From contig NC_057802.1 of NCBI RefSeq assembly GCF_018294505.1, positions 549,782,353 to 549,846,352 on the forward strand: DNA of 64,000 bases, read 5' to 3'. How positions within the stretch are numbered: the stretch's first letter is position 1; the number at the start of each line of letters is the position of its first letter. This document shows, piece after piece, positions 25,019 through 36,454 of the stretch. The notes under the pieces are model-generated. The model made no database searches. It was not told where the DNA came from and worked only from the letters and a program-made list of their open reading frames with translations. Source of the stretch: Triticum aestivum. Taxonomy: Eukaryota; Streptophyta; Magnoliopsida; Poales; Poaceae. The position numbers were made by a program, and so were the translations under genes.

Positions 25019-25474
25019 TGAGGGAGTCCTGGATTAGGGGGTCCTCGGACAGCAGGACTATATCCTTTAGCCGGACTGTTGGACTATGAAGATACAAGAT
25101 TGAAGACTTCGTCCCGTGTCCGGATGGGACTCTCCTTGGCATGGAAGGCAAGCTTGGCAATACGGATATGTAGATCTCCTCCCTTGTAACCCTAGCCCCC
25201 TCCGGTGTCTATATAAACCGGAGGGTTTAGTCCTTAGGACAACAACAATCATACAATAGGCTAGCTTCTAGGGTTTAGCCTCTACGTTCTCGTGGTAGAT
25301 CAACTCTTGTAATACTCATATCATCAAGATCAATCAAGCAGGAAGTAGGGTATTACCTCCATCGAGAGGGCCCGAACCTGGGTAAACATCGTGTTCCCCG
25401 CCTCCTGTTACCATCCGCCCTAGACGCACAGTTCGGGACCCCCTACCCGAGATCCGCCGGTTTTGACACCGACA
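25019..25474 (+). repeat. 3' LTR of the Fatima-like element
   Basis: A 456-bp LTR, starting TGAGGGAGTCCTGGATTAGG and ending TTTTGACACCGACA. A TATA motif (TATATAAA) lies at 25210-25217, in the promoter position of the LTR. No second copy exists in the window. Confidence 0.85.
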
Positions 25475-27151
25475 AGGATCCCGGAGACTCGATCATCCTT
25501 CTATGATGGTGAGTCTATGCCTTGGAAGATGGACGACAAGCCTACATCATCAACAACTCCATCATCACTACCTCCGAAGAAAGAGACATAATCACATGGG
25601 TATGGGCACTCCCCTTGGCAACTGCCAAGCTTAGGGGAGGTGCCCCGGTATCGTATCACCATCACACTCCTATCTTTATCGTTTTGCTTATTTCGATCCT
25701 TTTAGTAATATCTTGATCTATTAGAATAAAGTTTTAGTATGATCTAGTTTTGAGTTTTTGCTTTATGATATCTCTATGTAATCGAGTCCGTGAATTATAT
25801 AATAAAGACTAGTGTTGAGTCAAGGGCTTTGGTTATCTTGCTATGATCTTGAGGGAATAATAAGAAAAAGAAAGAATAAAAGAAATAAAGAGATCATATG
25901 GATCTTATGGAGAGTAATGACTTCACATATAAAGAGTATGATGAATAAAAGTTGTTGAGAGTTGACAAACATAGTTTTAGTCATGGTTGCAATTAATAGG
26001 AAGTAATAAAGAAAGAGAGGTTTCACATATAAATATACTATCTTGGACATCTTTTATAATTGTGAGCACTCATTAAAATATGACATGCTAAAGATTTGAT
26101 GTTGGACAAGAAAGACAACGTAATGGGTTATGTTTTCTTATATCCGAAATAAAGTATATTGTCATGGATCATCCAACATGTTGAGCTTGCCTTTCCCTCC
26201 CATGCTAGCCAAATTCTTTGCACTAAGTAGAGATACTACTTGTGCTTCCAAATATCCTTAAACCCAGTCTTGCCATGAGAGTCCACCATATCTACCTATG
26301 GATTGAGTAAGATCCTTCAAGTAAGTTGTCATTGTGCAAGCAATAAAAATTGCTCTCTAAATATGTATGATTTAATAGTGTGGAGAAAATAAGCTTTATA
26401 CGATCTTGTGATGTGGAAGAAATAAAAGCGACGGACTGCATAATAAAGGTCCATATCACAAGTGGCAATATAAAGTGACGTTCTTTCGCATTAAGAATTT
26501 GTGCGTCCAACCTTAAAGCACATGACAACCTCTGCTTCCCTCTGCGAAGGGCCTATCTTTTATTCTTGTCTTATACCTTATACAAGAGTCACGGTGATCT
26601 TCACCTTTCCTTCTTACATTTTATCCTTTGGCAAGCACATTGTGTTGGAAAGATCTTGACATATATATCCAATTGGATGCAAGTTGGCTTGAACTATTAT
26701 TGTTGACATTACCCTTGAGGTAAAAGGTTGGGAGGCGACACTATAAGCCCCTATCTTTCTCTGTGTCCGATTAAAACTCCATACCCATAAGTATTGCATG
26801 AGTGTTAGCAATTGTGAAAGACTAGATGATAGTTGAGTATGTGGACTTGCTGAAAAGCTCTCATATTGACTCCTTCCGATGTTATGATAAATTGCAATTG
26901 CTTCAATGACCGAGATTATAGTTTGTTAGTTTTCAATGAAGTTTCTGATTCATACTTGACATTGTGAATAGATTGTTACTTTAGCATAAGAAATCATATG
27001 AAAATATCTATTTATGTTGCTGTTATAAGAATGAGCATGATGCCCAATGTCCGTATTTTGTTTTATCGACACCTCTATCTCTAAACATGTGGACATATTT
27101 ACCGTTATCGGCTTCTGCTTGAGGACAAGCGAGGTATAAGCTTGGGGGAGT
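25475..27151 (+). other. 3' internal region of Gypsy element 1
   Basis: Non-coding tail of element 1 after the Fatima-like insertion. It contains 'caagcttaggggaggtgcc' near 25627 and ends in the polypurine tract 'ataagcttgggggag' at 27136-27150. A short open frame at 25522-25716 has no recognisable domain. The remainder is AT-rich with no gene. Confidence 0.65.
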
Positions 27152-28636
27152 TGATACGTCCATTTTGATATTTGTTGCATTATGGGTTGTTATTACACAT
27201 TATGTCACAATACTTATGCCTTTTCTCTCTTATTTTACAAGGTTTACACGAAGAGGGAGAATGCCGATAGCTGGAATTCTGGGCTGGAAAAGGAGCAAAT
27301 ATTATAGACCTATTCTGCACAACTCCAAAAGTCCTGAAACTACACGGAAGTTATTTTTGGAATTAATAAAAAATACTGAGCGAAGAAAGTACCAGAGGAG
27401 AGCCACCCACCATCCACGAGGGTGGGGGGCGCGCCCCCTGCCTCGTGGGCCACCTGGCAGGCCTCCGGTGCCCATCTTTGGCTATATGGTGTCTTTCACC
27501 CTGGAAAAGATCAAGAGGAAGCTTTCGGGATGAAACACCGCCGCCACGAGGCAGAACCTTGGCGGAACCAATCTAGGGCTCCGGCGGAGCTGTTCTGCCA
27601 GGGAAACATCCCTCCGGGAGGGGGAAATCATCGCCATCGTCATCGCCATCGATCCTCTCAGCGGGAGGCGGTCAATCTCCATCAACATCTTCACCAGCAC
27701 CATCTCCTTTCAAACCCTAGTTCATCTATTGTATCCGATCTTTATCTCAAAGCCTTATATTGGTACCTGTGGGTTGCTAGTAGTGTTGATTACTCCTTGT
27801 AGTTGATGCTAGTTGGTTTATTCGGTGGAAGATTATATGTTCAGATCCTTAATGCATATTAATACCCCTCTGATTATGAACATGAATATGATTTGTGAGT
27901 AGTTACGTTTGTTCCTGAGGACATGGGAGAAGTCTTGCTATAAGTAGTCATGTGAATTTGGTATTCGTTCGATATTTGATGAGATGTATGTTGTCTTTCC
28001 TCTAGTGGTGTTATGTGAACGTCGACTACATGACAGTTCACCATCATTTGGGCCTAGGGGAAGGCATTGGGAAGTAATAAGTAGATGATGGGTTGCTAGA
28101 GTGACAGAAGCTTAAACCCTAGTTTATGCGTTGCTTCGTAAGGGGCTGATTTGGATCCATATGTTTCATGCTATGGTTAGGTTTGCCTTAATTCTTCTTT
28201 CGTAGTTGCGGATGCTTGCGAGAGTAGTTAATCGTAAGTGGGATGCTTGTCCAAGGAAGGGCAGCACCCAAGCACCGGTCCACCCACATATTAGATTATC
28301 AAAGAAACGAACGCGAATCATATGAGCGTGATGAAAACTAGCTTGACGATAATTCCCATGTGTCCTCGGGAGCGTTTTCCTTCATATAAGAATTTGTCCA
28401 GGCTTGTCCTTTTCTACAAAAAGGATTGGGCCACCTTGCTGCACCTTATTTACTTTTATTACTTGTTACTCGTCACAAATTACCTTATCACAAAACTATC
28501 TGTTACCGATAATTTCAGTGCTTGCAGAGAATACCTTACTAAAAACCGCTTGTCATTTCCTTCCGCTCCTCGTTGGGTTCGACACTCTTACTTATCGAAA
28601 GGACTACGATAGATCCCCTATACTTGTGGGTCATCA
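27152..28636 (+). repeat. 3' LTR of Gypsy element 1
   Basis: A 1485-bp LTR colinear with 8816-10337, preceded by a polypurine tract, starting TGATACGTCC and ending GGGTCATCA. Confidence 0.92.
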
Positions 28637-29161
28637 ATCAACCGTTTGAAATTTCCTTTGACTAGTAGCCTAATCTTGTAGTTTCTCAATACATCCGTGT
28701 GGCAAGTTTTCTGTTTCGACGATCCTACTGCACTGACGCCGCAATTGTGTGCACGCATTATATTTTTTTCTCCTCTATCCTCTGTCTCAGAGCCATCCTA
28801 TTCATCCCTTTCGACGCCGGGACCGTTCCTCTTGACCTCCTTGCCCGCATCCTACTACACTGGAGTCGTTTTCGGCGTTGGTCGTCTTGGCCTCCTCTCT
28901 CTCGTCCTACTACACTGACGCTGCCATGGCGCGCGCACTACATTTCTCCTCCTCCGTCTACTATCTTCGCGTGGACTTTCTCTGGGACGACGAGACTAGC
29001 AACTAGTTTGCGCCGTCGACGGGGTCGCTCATGCACGATTCCGTGTGTGTCGTCTCGGACACGGCGCCACGACCACCGTCCATCGCATTCGCCATGTACC
29101 GACACCCACTGCATTTCTCATCCCCCGTCCTTAGCCTCAACGCGCCTCCGCACAGACTATC
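28637..29161. other. Intergenic stretch with degenerate C/T-rich repeats
   Basis: No gene is supported. Variants of 'cctactacactgacgccg' recur at about 28724, 28850 and 28910, followed by C/T-rich text, suggesting a decayed tandem repeat of roughly 60-190 bp. Confidence 0.4.
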
Positions 29162-29900
29162 CACTAGTACAGTGAGGTGCTATACAAACGGTTTTTAACC
29201 CCTTTCCACGACGGCATTTTGAACCGTCGCCAAGTGAGTGTGTGCGATTGGGGGGTCCTTCCCACATGACCCAAAACCATCGGGGATAGGCCCTCCGGTC
29301 ACACACACGTTGGGCAAAATGAGCTCGGGTGCGACGGCCGAGCGATCAAATACGGTTATACGTATAGTTGTGCTCAAAAAATACAATTCTATAGACCAAT
29401 CGTTTTCGGTCGTAAGTACATCCCACACAGTCAGTCCCAGACAAACGTTTCCGTACGTATGTACATACCACACAGTCAATCCAAAGAATACGTTTCCGTT
29501 CGTTTGTACATCCCACACAGTCAATCCAAGAAGTATGTTTCCGTTCGTATATACATCCCACACAGTCAATCCAGGGAAAATGTTTCCGTTCGTACGTACA
29601 TCACATACAATTGTCCCCATTAAATCGTTTGTGATAGCGTTGTCATTGAAGACGATATTAACAATTTTACCGTTTGCGTTATTGAATGCATCACACACGG
29701 TGCGTAGAAGAAACTGTGTGGCATCGGGGTTGTCCATCACACACACTTTTTATATGGTAAATGTTTGCACAAGGTGGCCTAACGCAAACACTTTTCAAGA
29801 GAAGGTTTATTGATCCAACACGGTTTATTCCTAGAAACTGTGTGTGTTTCCTGAGGTCATCGCCAACGGTATTTTCTCTTAACCGTTTGCAATAGCGAAA
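29162..29900 (+). mobile_element. Left terminal region of a CACTA-type element
   Basis: Begins CACTAGTACAGTGAGG. A subterminal array at about 29400-29600 has five imperfect units of about 60 bp built on 'cacacagtcaatcca' and 'gtttccgttcgt'. Reverse complements of these units resemble the repeats at 37390-37760, so the two arrays are probably the two ends of one element. The right terminal TAGTG was not found. Confidence 0.6.
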
Positions 29901-30438
29901 CCCAATTAGCCTTCCATCCTCCGTCCTCTTCAGGAAGATTTCAATATTGAACCCTGGGTGTTATATGAATACATTTCTCGCCTCATGACCATATAGGTGG
30001 TTTGAGAGGTAATCATCAGTGAACTGCTTTGGAAAGGCATGAAAACAAGGATATGCATAAATATCTTCTCTAGATTTTAAATGGCGCAAAGGAATTAAAA
30101 AGACAAGGTATAAGAGTTAGTATCATCCTATAGTGAATTGATGTCTTCTTCATTGTGCAGACAAAGATCTTGTAGTTTTTTTGTTGCTAATTTTTTTATC
30201 CAAACAATCTTTCTGAGTTTCTTGACTTGACTGATATTCATGGAGAACTCATTTTCTGATATGCAAAAGGGTCGAATAGTGGATCACAACCTCTGACATC
30301 AGGACCTACATGTGCAAGACCAAATTGTTAAAAACCTAATATTTAAAAACAAAAAGTGGAAAGGCGTGTTATTAACTGCAACAAAATATTTAAAAACAAG
30401 CAAACATAGTCATTCAAACTTATATTGTGCAGGTCTAA
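29901..30438. other. Non-coding stretch inside the outer CACTA-type element
   Basis: AT-rich sequence with no supported ORF and no recognisable transposase motif. Confidence 0.4.
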
Positions 30439-30790
30439 GGCCCTGTTTGGATACTCTAACTTAGCTGGAGGTTAGAGTTAGTTTCTAACTCATGACTAAC
30501 CCTAAACTAACTCTAACCAAAGAGGTGTTTGGATGACAGGGTTAGATTGACAATAAATTTACTAGGAGAACTGGCTCCAATTAGCACCTCTTGCGTGGGA
30601 TAGTTTTTTCGGATGCGTTAGATGCAACTAGCTCAAACTTGCTCAAACTAACTCTAACCCGCCTTTGGCCCAGTTTGGATCCATGGGTTAGAGCTTGGCC
30701 CAGTTTGGATCCATGGGTTAGAGTTAGTTTGAGCTAGTTTGGGCTCAAATAGCCCTAAAGTATCCAAACATGAGGGCTAGTTTGAGCTAG
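30439..30790 (+). mobile_element. Left arm of a foldback MITE, interrupted by a CACTA
   Basis: Starts ggccctgtttggatactc, like the MITE at 35075. Much of 30545-30640 (caataaatttactaggagaa ... gttagatgcaactag) is an inverted, diverged copy of 35008-35074. A 37-bp direct duplication ('cttggcccagtttggatcc' type) lies at about 30665-30730. The CACTA at 30791 splits the foldback. Confidence 0.55.
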
Positions 30791-31374
30791 CACTACTAGG
30801 GAAAACCTTATACACAGAAGCATATCAGTAGCGAGGGATGAAAGGAGGTGCTACTGCTAATTAGCAGTAGCGCATGTACACAAAGGGCGCAACTGCTATG
30901 TGCATACCAGTAGCGCGGAGAGAGTAAAACGCGCTACCACTATACATGCCACACCGTTGACAGCAGGCTAGTTATAGTAGTAGTGCCCCCGTGGTAACCA
31001 CGCTACTGCTAACTAGATAGTAGTAGTGTCGGTCCGTGGCCCGCGCTACTGCTAATCCGGCCTAATCCCCCCGCCCGCCCGTTTCCTCACTCTCCTGTCT
31101 CACTGTCACACCGTCGCGGCCGTCCTCCTCCTGCCATCGCCGCTGTCGGCGCATTGCTGCCGGCGTCGCCGCCATCCTCCGGCCTCGATAAGCCTCCTCC
31201 TTCTCCTCTTCCTCCTCCCTCCTCCCTCCTCGAGCTGCCTCTCCTCCCTCCTCCGCCCAACCCCTCCCTCCTCTAGCCGCCTCTCCTGCTCCCCTCATCC
31301 CTTCTCTCGCTTCTCCCTCCTCTAGCCACCCCTCCTCCTCCATCAACAACCCCTCCTCCCTCCATAGATTTAGT

Positions 31375-31535
31375 TGATAGTATAGATAGGTAGAATGTAG
31401 GTTTTTTGAATAGTATAGACAGGTAGAATTTTGTAGAATGTAGGTTTTTTGAATAGTATAGATAGGTATGTAACACTTTGATTGTAGAATGTAGGTTTTT
31501 TGAATAGTATAGATAGCTAGAATTTTGTTGTAGAA
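31375..31535 (+). repeat. Minisatellite in the CACTA element
   Basis: Four imperfect units containing 'gaatgtaggttttttgaata' followed by 'gtatagataggtag', spaced 30-60 bp apart. Confidence 0.75.
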
Positions 31536-32296
31536 GGTAGATATAAATATTTAGTAGTACAAAATTTTAGTAAAAAATTAGTAATATAATTTTTTAGGTA
31601 TAAATTTTTTTGAATTATAGAAATGTATTGGAATGCGATATGACAAATTTTTATGTATCAGATTTAGTAATAGGAATTTCAGCAATCAAACTCTAAGTTA
31701 TATTGTGAAATTTGGGCATTTTTCTATGGTTCAAGAAGTAGACAGTAAGTTATATTCAAATAGGATATTTACTTGATAGCTTATAGGGTTTCACTAAGTC
31801 CTAAAATGAGGATAATAATGTTTTTTTTGCAGAAATCATGGAGCCCTGCATCACCCTCGCCGTCATCGCCGTAGCTTCTTCTTCATTCCAAGGTGCTAAA
31901 TGTTTTCATAGATGTAGTAGAGTAGTAGATGAGTAGCTGTGACAATTTTCATGGAATAGAAAATTTCAATGTAGGTCTTTCAAGTATGATGGAGATTTAG
32001 ACATGTGATATGTAGTGTTGCGTAGTACTAGTGCTTGCCCAAGTGGCCTATGTTTGCAGGGAACACCTCACAGTGGCCTATGTTTTACCGGGGTGTTGAT
32101 TAATTTCCATTCTGGCAAATTTCAGGCGCTCGATATATGTCCTTTTTAGCAAAGGTCATGCCCGATTTTTCCGTGAATTTTGGCATGACTTGTGCTAGAA
32201 TATGTAGGAAATAGCGAGTGGCCCGGATTTTGTAGAAATATAATTAAACGACATTACGGGTTGACTTTAAGTCTGTCGGGACTCCACCATATATAT

Positions 32297-32706
32297 GAGA
32301 GAAGAAGAATGCTGACTGTTGTCGTGGGGGTCATTCTTCCTCTCCTTTCTCATGATAGACCTTTTGGTAATGCACGGGAAGGAAGAGAAGAGCGACCATC
32401 ACCGACGGTCGCAAATGTTAGAGAGAAATCAGTGAGGGAGAGTCTCCACCATATATGAGAGGACAAAGAATCCCGACTGTTGTCGTGTGGTTAGCTTCTT
32501 CTTCATTCCAAGGTGCTAGACATTTTGGTGTAATGCACTTTGGAATGACAGGAGTAGCTACCATCACCGACGGTCACAAATGTCAGAGAGGAAGAATCCT
32601 GACTGTTGTCATGGGGGACACTTCTCCTTCGTTCTCGTGTGCTAGACATTTTGCTGTAATGCACTCGGGGACGAAGGAAGGAGCGACCATCACTGACGGT
32701 CGAATA
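32297..32706 (+). repeat. Minisatellite of about 120-160 bp units in the CACTA element
   Basis: Three to four units, each containing 'ctgactgttgtc', a C/T-rich block, 'tgctagacattttg', 'gtaatgcac' and 'gcgaccatcaccgacggtc'. Unit phases do not keep one reading frame, so it looks non-coding. Confidence 0.75.
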
Positions 32707-32852
32707 TTTACACCACGTGAGCTGAGAGTTTTCAAGAAAAGACTCGACAGACCGATAGTCAACTTGTGATGAATAATAATGATCTAATTTAGTTTTTTAG
32801 TACATATATTGAATTGTACAAGTGTAGTCTTTGAATTATGAACATATAGGAA

Positions 32853-33979
32853 ATGTCTGACGACGACGATAGGATCCCGGAGTGCGACAGGTGCGGCGAT
32901 GACCGGGGTCTGTGCGACATGCCTCGCATGCTAGACGGTCGTCGCTTCAGTATTAAGCTCGACGAGACCTTCGATGTTGAAATGGTACGCAACGATGACA
33001 AGTGTTTTTTGTAATTAAGCATGACTTCTGCTTCTTCAATGTGTAATTATCCTCTTTTACAATTCGACTAGCTTATCCCATGCCATGCAAGACGCTATGT
33101 CTTGGAGAAGCTGGATTTCGAAGATCATGAAAATATGGAGACAAAGATAGTTCACTTAAGGACCCATCATGGTTATGATTTTGATGTAAATTTATACAAT
33201 TCTGAGAGCGTATCCCATTTTGGTTGCTCAAATTGGGAAGCACTGCGCAAGGCATGTGATTTTCAGGAGGGTATGCTTGTCACCTTCGATCTTGGTGATC
33301 CTGACATCGACCAAGAGAATATGGACATTTGGGTCCTTGTTCATACGCTTCCACTTCTACCTCTATGTGAGTTTCTCAAACATATTTATTAAGTAATTTA
33401 TATTATTTCAAAATAGTTGACAGAATATTTCCATTGACAGCTTATTTTCATTTTTCAAATAATGTACGGAAGGTGGTAGGCAGAACCTACTACACCGATG
33501 TCGCAGAATTAACTTATCAGGAGAAAGATCATCTTATTTCATTTATTATTGATGTTGACAATTACAATATCAATCATGAAACTCCTGCACATTATGGTCA
33601 ATACGTGCCACTAGTGCACGTGTTGAACTACGGTAACAGCCATGGAGATGGCATTGTAAGATTTTTTTTACTATTACAACATTCGTGCATCTTTTGCATA
33701 AATTCTTCTAAAGCTAAACTACATTGCTAACTACGACGTTATTATTATGTTTTTCAACAGAAAACCCCGAAGGATTGTGTGCCTGATGTGATGTTTATGA
33801 AAGGTCGCCTTGATGTTATTAGCTTACGGCCATGTCATCCTAGGCTTCACCGTTGTTCATACCGGATTTCTAAAACCGATGAAGACATGACAATCAAGGA
33901 ATGGAAAAATGTATGGACAATCATAGGGAGCTACTTGGAAGCAACATTGTGCGAAGCGCAAGAATTGGAGATAGGATAA
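32853..33979 (+). CDS. B3-like DNA-binding-domain protein carried by a CACTA element
   Basis: Four exons. The ATG at 32853 begins MSDDDDRIPECDRCGDDRG, an acidic Cys-containing N-terminus. Exon 2 is 33072-33366, exon 3 33441-33655 and exon 4 33761-33979. Exons 2, 3 and 4 have GT/AG borders in matching phase. The stretch IPCHARRYVLEKL, HGYDFDVNLYNS, CSNWEALRKACDF, GMLVTFDLGDPD follows the B3 fold pattern (W/F-rich with 'eG..v.FdLgd'). A second, weaker B3-like region (KDCVPDVMFMKGRLDVI, YRISK) lies in exons 3-4. The junction of exon 1 with exon 2 is unclear: the frame runs to a stop after a T6 run at about 33003, so exon 1 may be damaged. B3-like ORFs of this kind recur in wheat CACTA elements; the role is unknown and host-gene capture is my inference. 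Confidence 0.6.
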
Positions 33980-34106
33980 TCTCCATTCTCCATAATGGAG
34001 CGTCATGGCCTATCTTGTTTTATGCTATTTTACCTTAGAGAGGGTAGTAGGTCCTAGCTAATACTCATGATCATGTGCTAAGAACAATTAAGTAGGGTTG
34101 GTCAGA

Positions 34107-34320
34107 TGACTATGATGATGATGAGTATGACTTGTTATTATGATAACGGTGATGAGTTATTAGATGACTATGATGATGATGAGTATGACTTTTTATTATG
34201 ATAACGAGTAGAAGTTGTTACATGACTATGATGATGATGAGTATGACTTGTTATTATGATAACGATGATTATTTATCATTAATGATGATGATGCTTAGTT
34301 GTTACATCAGTATGAGAATG
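34107..34320 (+). repeat. Minisatellite, about 68-bp units
   Basis: Three tandem units built on 'gactatgatgatgatgagta' followed by 'ttattatgataacg', inside the CACTA near its right end. Confidence 0.8.
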
Positions 34321-34339
34321 ATCAGTTATTATATATATC

Positions 34340-34655
34340 ACTGGGTGAAATAAACATGGATTAGATTCAAGTGGAGGCAACACATGGTGCAGATCGAAAG
34401 TACTACTAATCCAAACTTGATCACTAATACAAACTTGATCATACTAATCCAAACTAAAGTGATCAAGTTTGGATTAGTAGTACTTTGGATATGCACCATG
34501 TTTACTCCACTTGAATCTAATCCATGTCTTTTTCACCCACTGAAAATCATACTAATACAAACTAAAGTGATCAAGTTTGGATTAGTAGTACTTTGGATAT
34601 GCACCATGTTTACTCCACTTGAATCTAATCCATGTCTTTTTCACCCACTGAAATA
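34340..34655. repeat. Inverted repeat with a tandemly duplicated right arm
   Basis: 34340-34435 pairs with 34455-34548 (arms of about 95 nt, ends cactgggtgaaa / tttttcacccactg). The right arm is then repeated directly as 34549-34651. The duplicated arm generates the repeated peptide frame 34384-34656, which is not a real gene. Confidence 0.8.
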
Positions 34656-35074
34656 ATAACTCATAATGATCATAAAATCATATGATGAGACTACTATAAA
34701 CCAGTACAAATACAGTGGCATGCAGTAGAAAAAATGGCAAACTTTACCAGTAGCGCAGGTAGCCCACAAGGCGCTACTACTAGGGAGGTGTAGTAGTAGC
34801 GCTGGGCGTGGAAACACGCTACGGCTAGGAAGGAGTAGTAGTAGCGCCGGGCTGGAAAACACGGTACTGCTATGCAGTATAGTAGTAGCGCGCCTCAACC
34901 CGCGCTAATGCTGAACATTAGCTGTAGCGCCGTATCAGTAGCGCCCCCCCCCCTCGCCACTATGACGCCTCCAACACGCGCTACTGCTAGGCTTTTCCCT
35001 AGTAGTGTAGTTGCATCTAACCCACCCAAAACAACTATCCCACCCAAGAGGTTAGTTCTCCTAGTGCATTTATT

Positions 35075-35252
35075 GGCCCTGTTTGGATACTCTAACTTAG
35101 CTAGGGGTTAGAGTTAGTTTTTAACTCATGACTAACCCTGAACTAATTCTAGCCAAAAAAAGGTGTTTGGATGACATTGTTTGCTTCTTAGTTTAGGGTT
35201 AACCCTGAACTAACTCTAACCTCTATCTAAGTTAGAGTATCCAAACCGTGCC
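35075..35252. mobile_element. MITE with ggccctgtttggat ends
   Basis: 178 bp, start ggccctgtttggatactc, end gagtatccaaaccgtgcc (inverted), flanked by ATT at 35072-35074 and 35253-35255. Internally rich in 'ctaaccctgaactaa' motifs. The superfamily is uncertain (3-bp duplication suggests a PIF/Harbinger type). Confidence 0.75.
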
Positions 35253-35285
35253 ATTGTTAACTCAAATGGAAAGGCGTGTTAAATA

Positions 35286-35542
35286 CTCCCTCCGATCCTT
35301 TTTACTCTGCACATAAGAATTGTCTGAAGTCAAACTTCATAAAGTTTGACCTTATTTATATGAAAAAATATCAACATCTACCATGCTAAAGTTATACAAT
35401 ATGAAAATTTAAGTTATGACACATCTATCGATATTGATTTCATATTGTGAATGTTGGTATTTTTTTCTATAAAGTTCATCAAACTTTACGAGGCTTGAGT
35501 TTAGAAAAATCTTATATGGGAACTTAAAAGATTCGGAGGGAG
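35286..35542. mobile_element. Stowaway-type MITE
   Basis: 257 bp, start ctccctccgatcc, end ggattcggagggag in inverted form with divergence, flanked by TA at 35284-35285 and 35543-35544. AT-rich interior, no ORF. Confidence 0.8.
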
Positions 35543-35877
35543 TACAACATGCTTAACAGCAACCAAATATAGTCATTCGTAGAGCTGTTGTTAAAATTGG
35601 TATTGATGTGTATAGTTCATACTAGCACATATAGAACATCACACTGTAAATAGGTGAAATAAACAAGGCATACTACAAATAACCAAAGATGGCAATTGAA
35701 ATTGGACATATGCTAACTACAAACAACCAAAAACCTTAGAAATAAACAAGGCGTAATGCAAACAATCGAACATAGCAATAAATACTGGATAGGTTCTCAC
35801 TAAAAAAGGGGGTTCAAGAAAACAAATCATGGGATTCCCCCGGTGAAGATGCACGACAAAATAAATCATGGGTTTCC

Positions 35878-36294
35878 TCACTTGTCACAAATTGGCTCCT
35901 CCTCGTGGTCGCCGTCGATGAGGTCTGACTTGGCAGCTGAGGATCCCAAGCCAGCGTCGCAGAACGTGTCCTTGAGAAATGACAAAAGGGTCTCTATGGC
36001 GATGAAGGATGGCAAATTGTTCATTACGAGCTATAGGAGATCCGCGGCAGGGCCATCGATGAGATTGACAGCTGTCGAACCCGAGGGCTTGGGGGTGGGC
36101 AACTTAACCTGTGACATAGCCCGCATCAAGCCGTCGATGTCGTCGTCCTCGATGTCGTAGCCGGCGTCCGCAACATGCCAGAATACTCTGGCCCACCGAT
36201 TCAAAGGCTGCATCCAGTCATCGTCGTCAGCTTCCTCGGCGGCCACCTCGCCGACGTCGGGCGAAGAGGCCGCGGTAAAGCTCTTTTGGGCCAT
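35878..36294 (-). pseudogene. Unknown acidic protein with an in-frame stop
   Basis: The ATG at 36294 opens MAQKSFTAASSPDVGEVAAE, followed by an Asp/Glu-rich, Trp-containing stretch (DDDDWMQPLNRWARVFWHV, YDIEDDDIDGLMRAM). A TAG at 36031-36033 interrupts it. The same frame continues for 50 more codons (NNLPSFIAIETLLSFLKD, ending EEEPICDK) to a TGA at 35878. The frame is also open upstream of the ATG to about 36454. Codon composition looks protein-coding on both sides of the TAG. I do not recognise the family. Its position between CACTA-type arrays suggests it is cargo of the outer element. Read-through, sequencing error or pseudogene cannot be told apart here. Confidence 0.5.
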
Positions 36295-36454
36295 TCGCTC
36301 CTCGAGCTCCCCGAGAAGCGTAGCCGGGCTTAGGCTGCGACGCTCTAGAGTGGGGAAGGGGGTCAGGATGGGGATCTGATGGAAAGGGGGCGTTTCGCAG
36401 GCATCATCTAAGAAACTCAGGGCGGCGAGGGTATGTATATCGGTGGGTAACCTT

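Larger units (their letters stand above)
17448..25474 (+). mobile_element. Fatima-like Gypsy retrotransposon, 5'-truncated
   Basis: Starts inside the element, just before the gag ATG at 17452; no 5' LTR, primer site or leader precedes it. It contains gag and protease on the plus strand, about 1.1 kb of non-coding DNA, a spliced antisense ORF and a 456-bp 3' LTR (25019-25474) starting TGAGGGAGTCCTGGATTAGG. RT, RNase H and integrase are missing. The antisense ORF ahead of the 3' LTR is an arrangement known from Tat-lineage plant Gypsy elements (for example Grande, RIRE2). No 5-bp duplication partner for AGGAT (25475-25479) was found on the left, consistent with deletion of the 5' end together with part of element 1. 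Confidence 0.82.
8816..28636 (+). mobile_element. Gypsy-type LTR retrotransposon 1, host of two nested elements
   Basis: Two LTRs in the same orientation (8816-10337 and 27152-28636) begin TGATACGTCC and end TCATCA. The flanks are ATCGA (8811-8815) and ATCAA (28637-28641), a target duplication with one mismatch. The gag remnant lies in 10444-17425, interrupted by element 2 (10816-16811) and followed by the truncated Fatima-like element (about 17450-25474). The remaining internal 3' part is 25475-27151. No protease, RT or integrase of this element is visible, so the copy is non-autonomous or deleted. The family belongs to the large TGATACGTC-starting Gypsy group of wheat (Sabrina/WHAM/Derami type); the exact name is not resolved. 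Confidence 0.88.
30791..35007 (+). mobile_element. Complete CACTA transposon with a B3-like gene
   Basis: Ends CACTACTAGGGAAAA and (reverse complement) CACTACTAGGGAAAAG, with a perfect 3-bp target duplication TAG at 30788-30790 and 35008-35010. Subterminal regions at both ends are filled with short units around 'agcagtagcgc' / 'gctactgct' in both orientations, the usual transposase-binding architecture. Length is 4217 bp. No En/Spm transposase domain is visible, so it is non-autonomous. It carries a GC-rich leader, several minisatellites and a four-exon gene. Confidence 0.9.

Noticed and set aside
29238..29813. 191-codon plus and 183-codon minus frames with repeated peptides
   Set aside because: Both arise from the CACTA subterminal repeat array; repeats are conserved as DNA, in both strands' frames.
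31375..34320. Regular short repeats as a possible CRISPR-like array
   Set aside because: Eukaryotic transposon minisatellites with diverged units and no spacer pattern.
34384..34656. 90-codon frame with a perfectly repeated 35-residue peptide
   Set aside because: The repeat is the duplicated arm of a DNA hairpin, not protein evolution.
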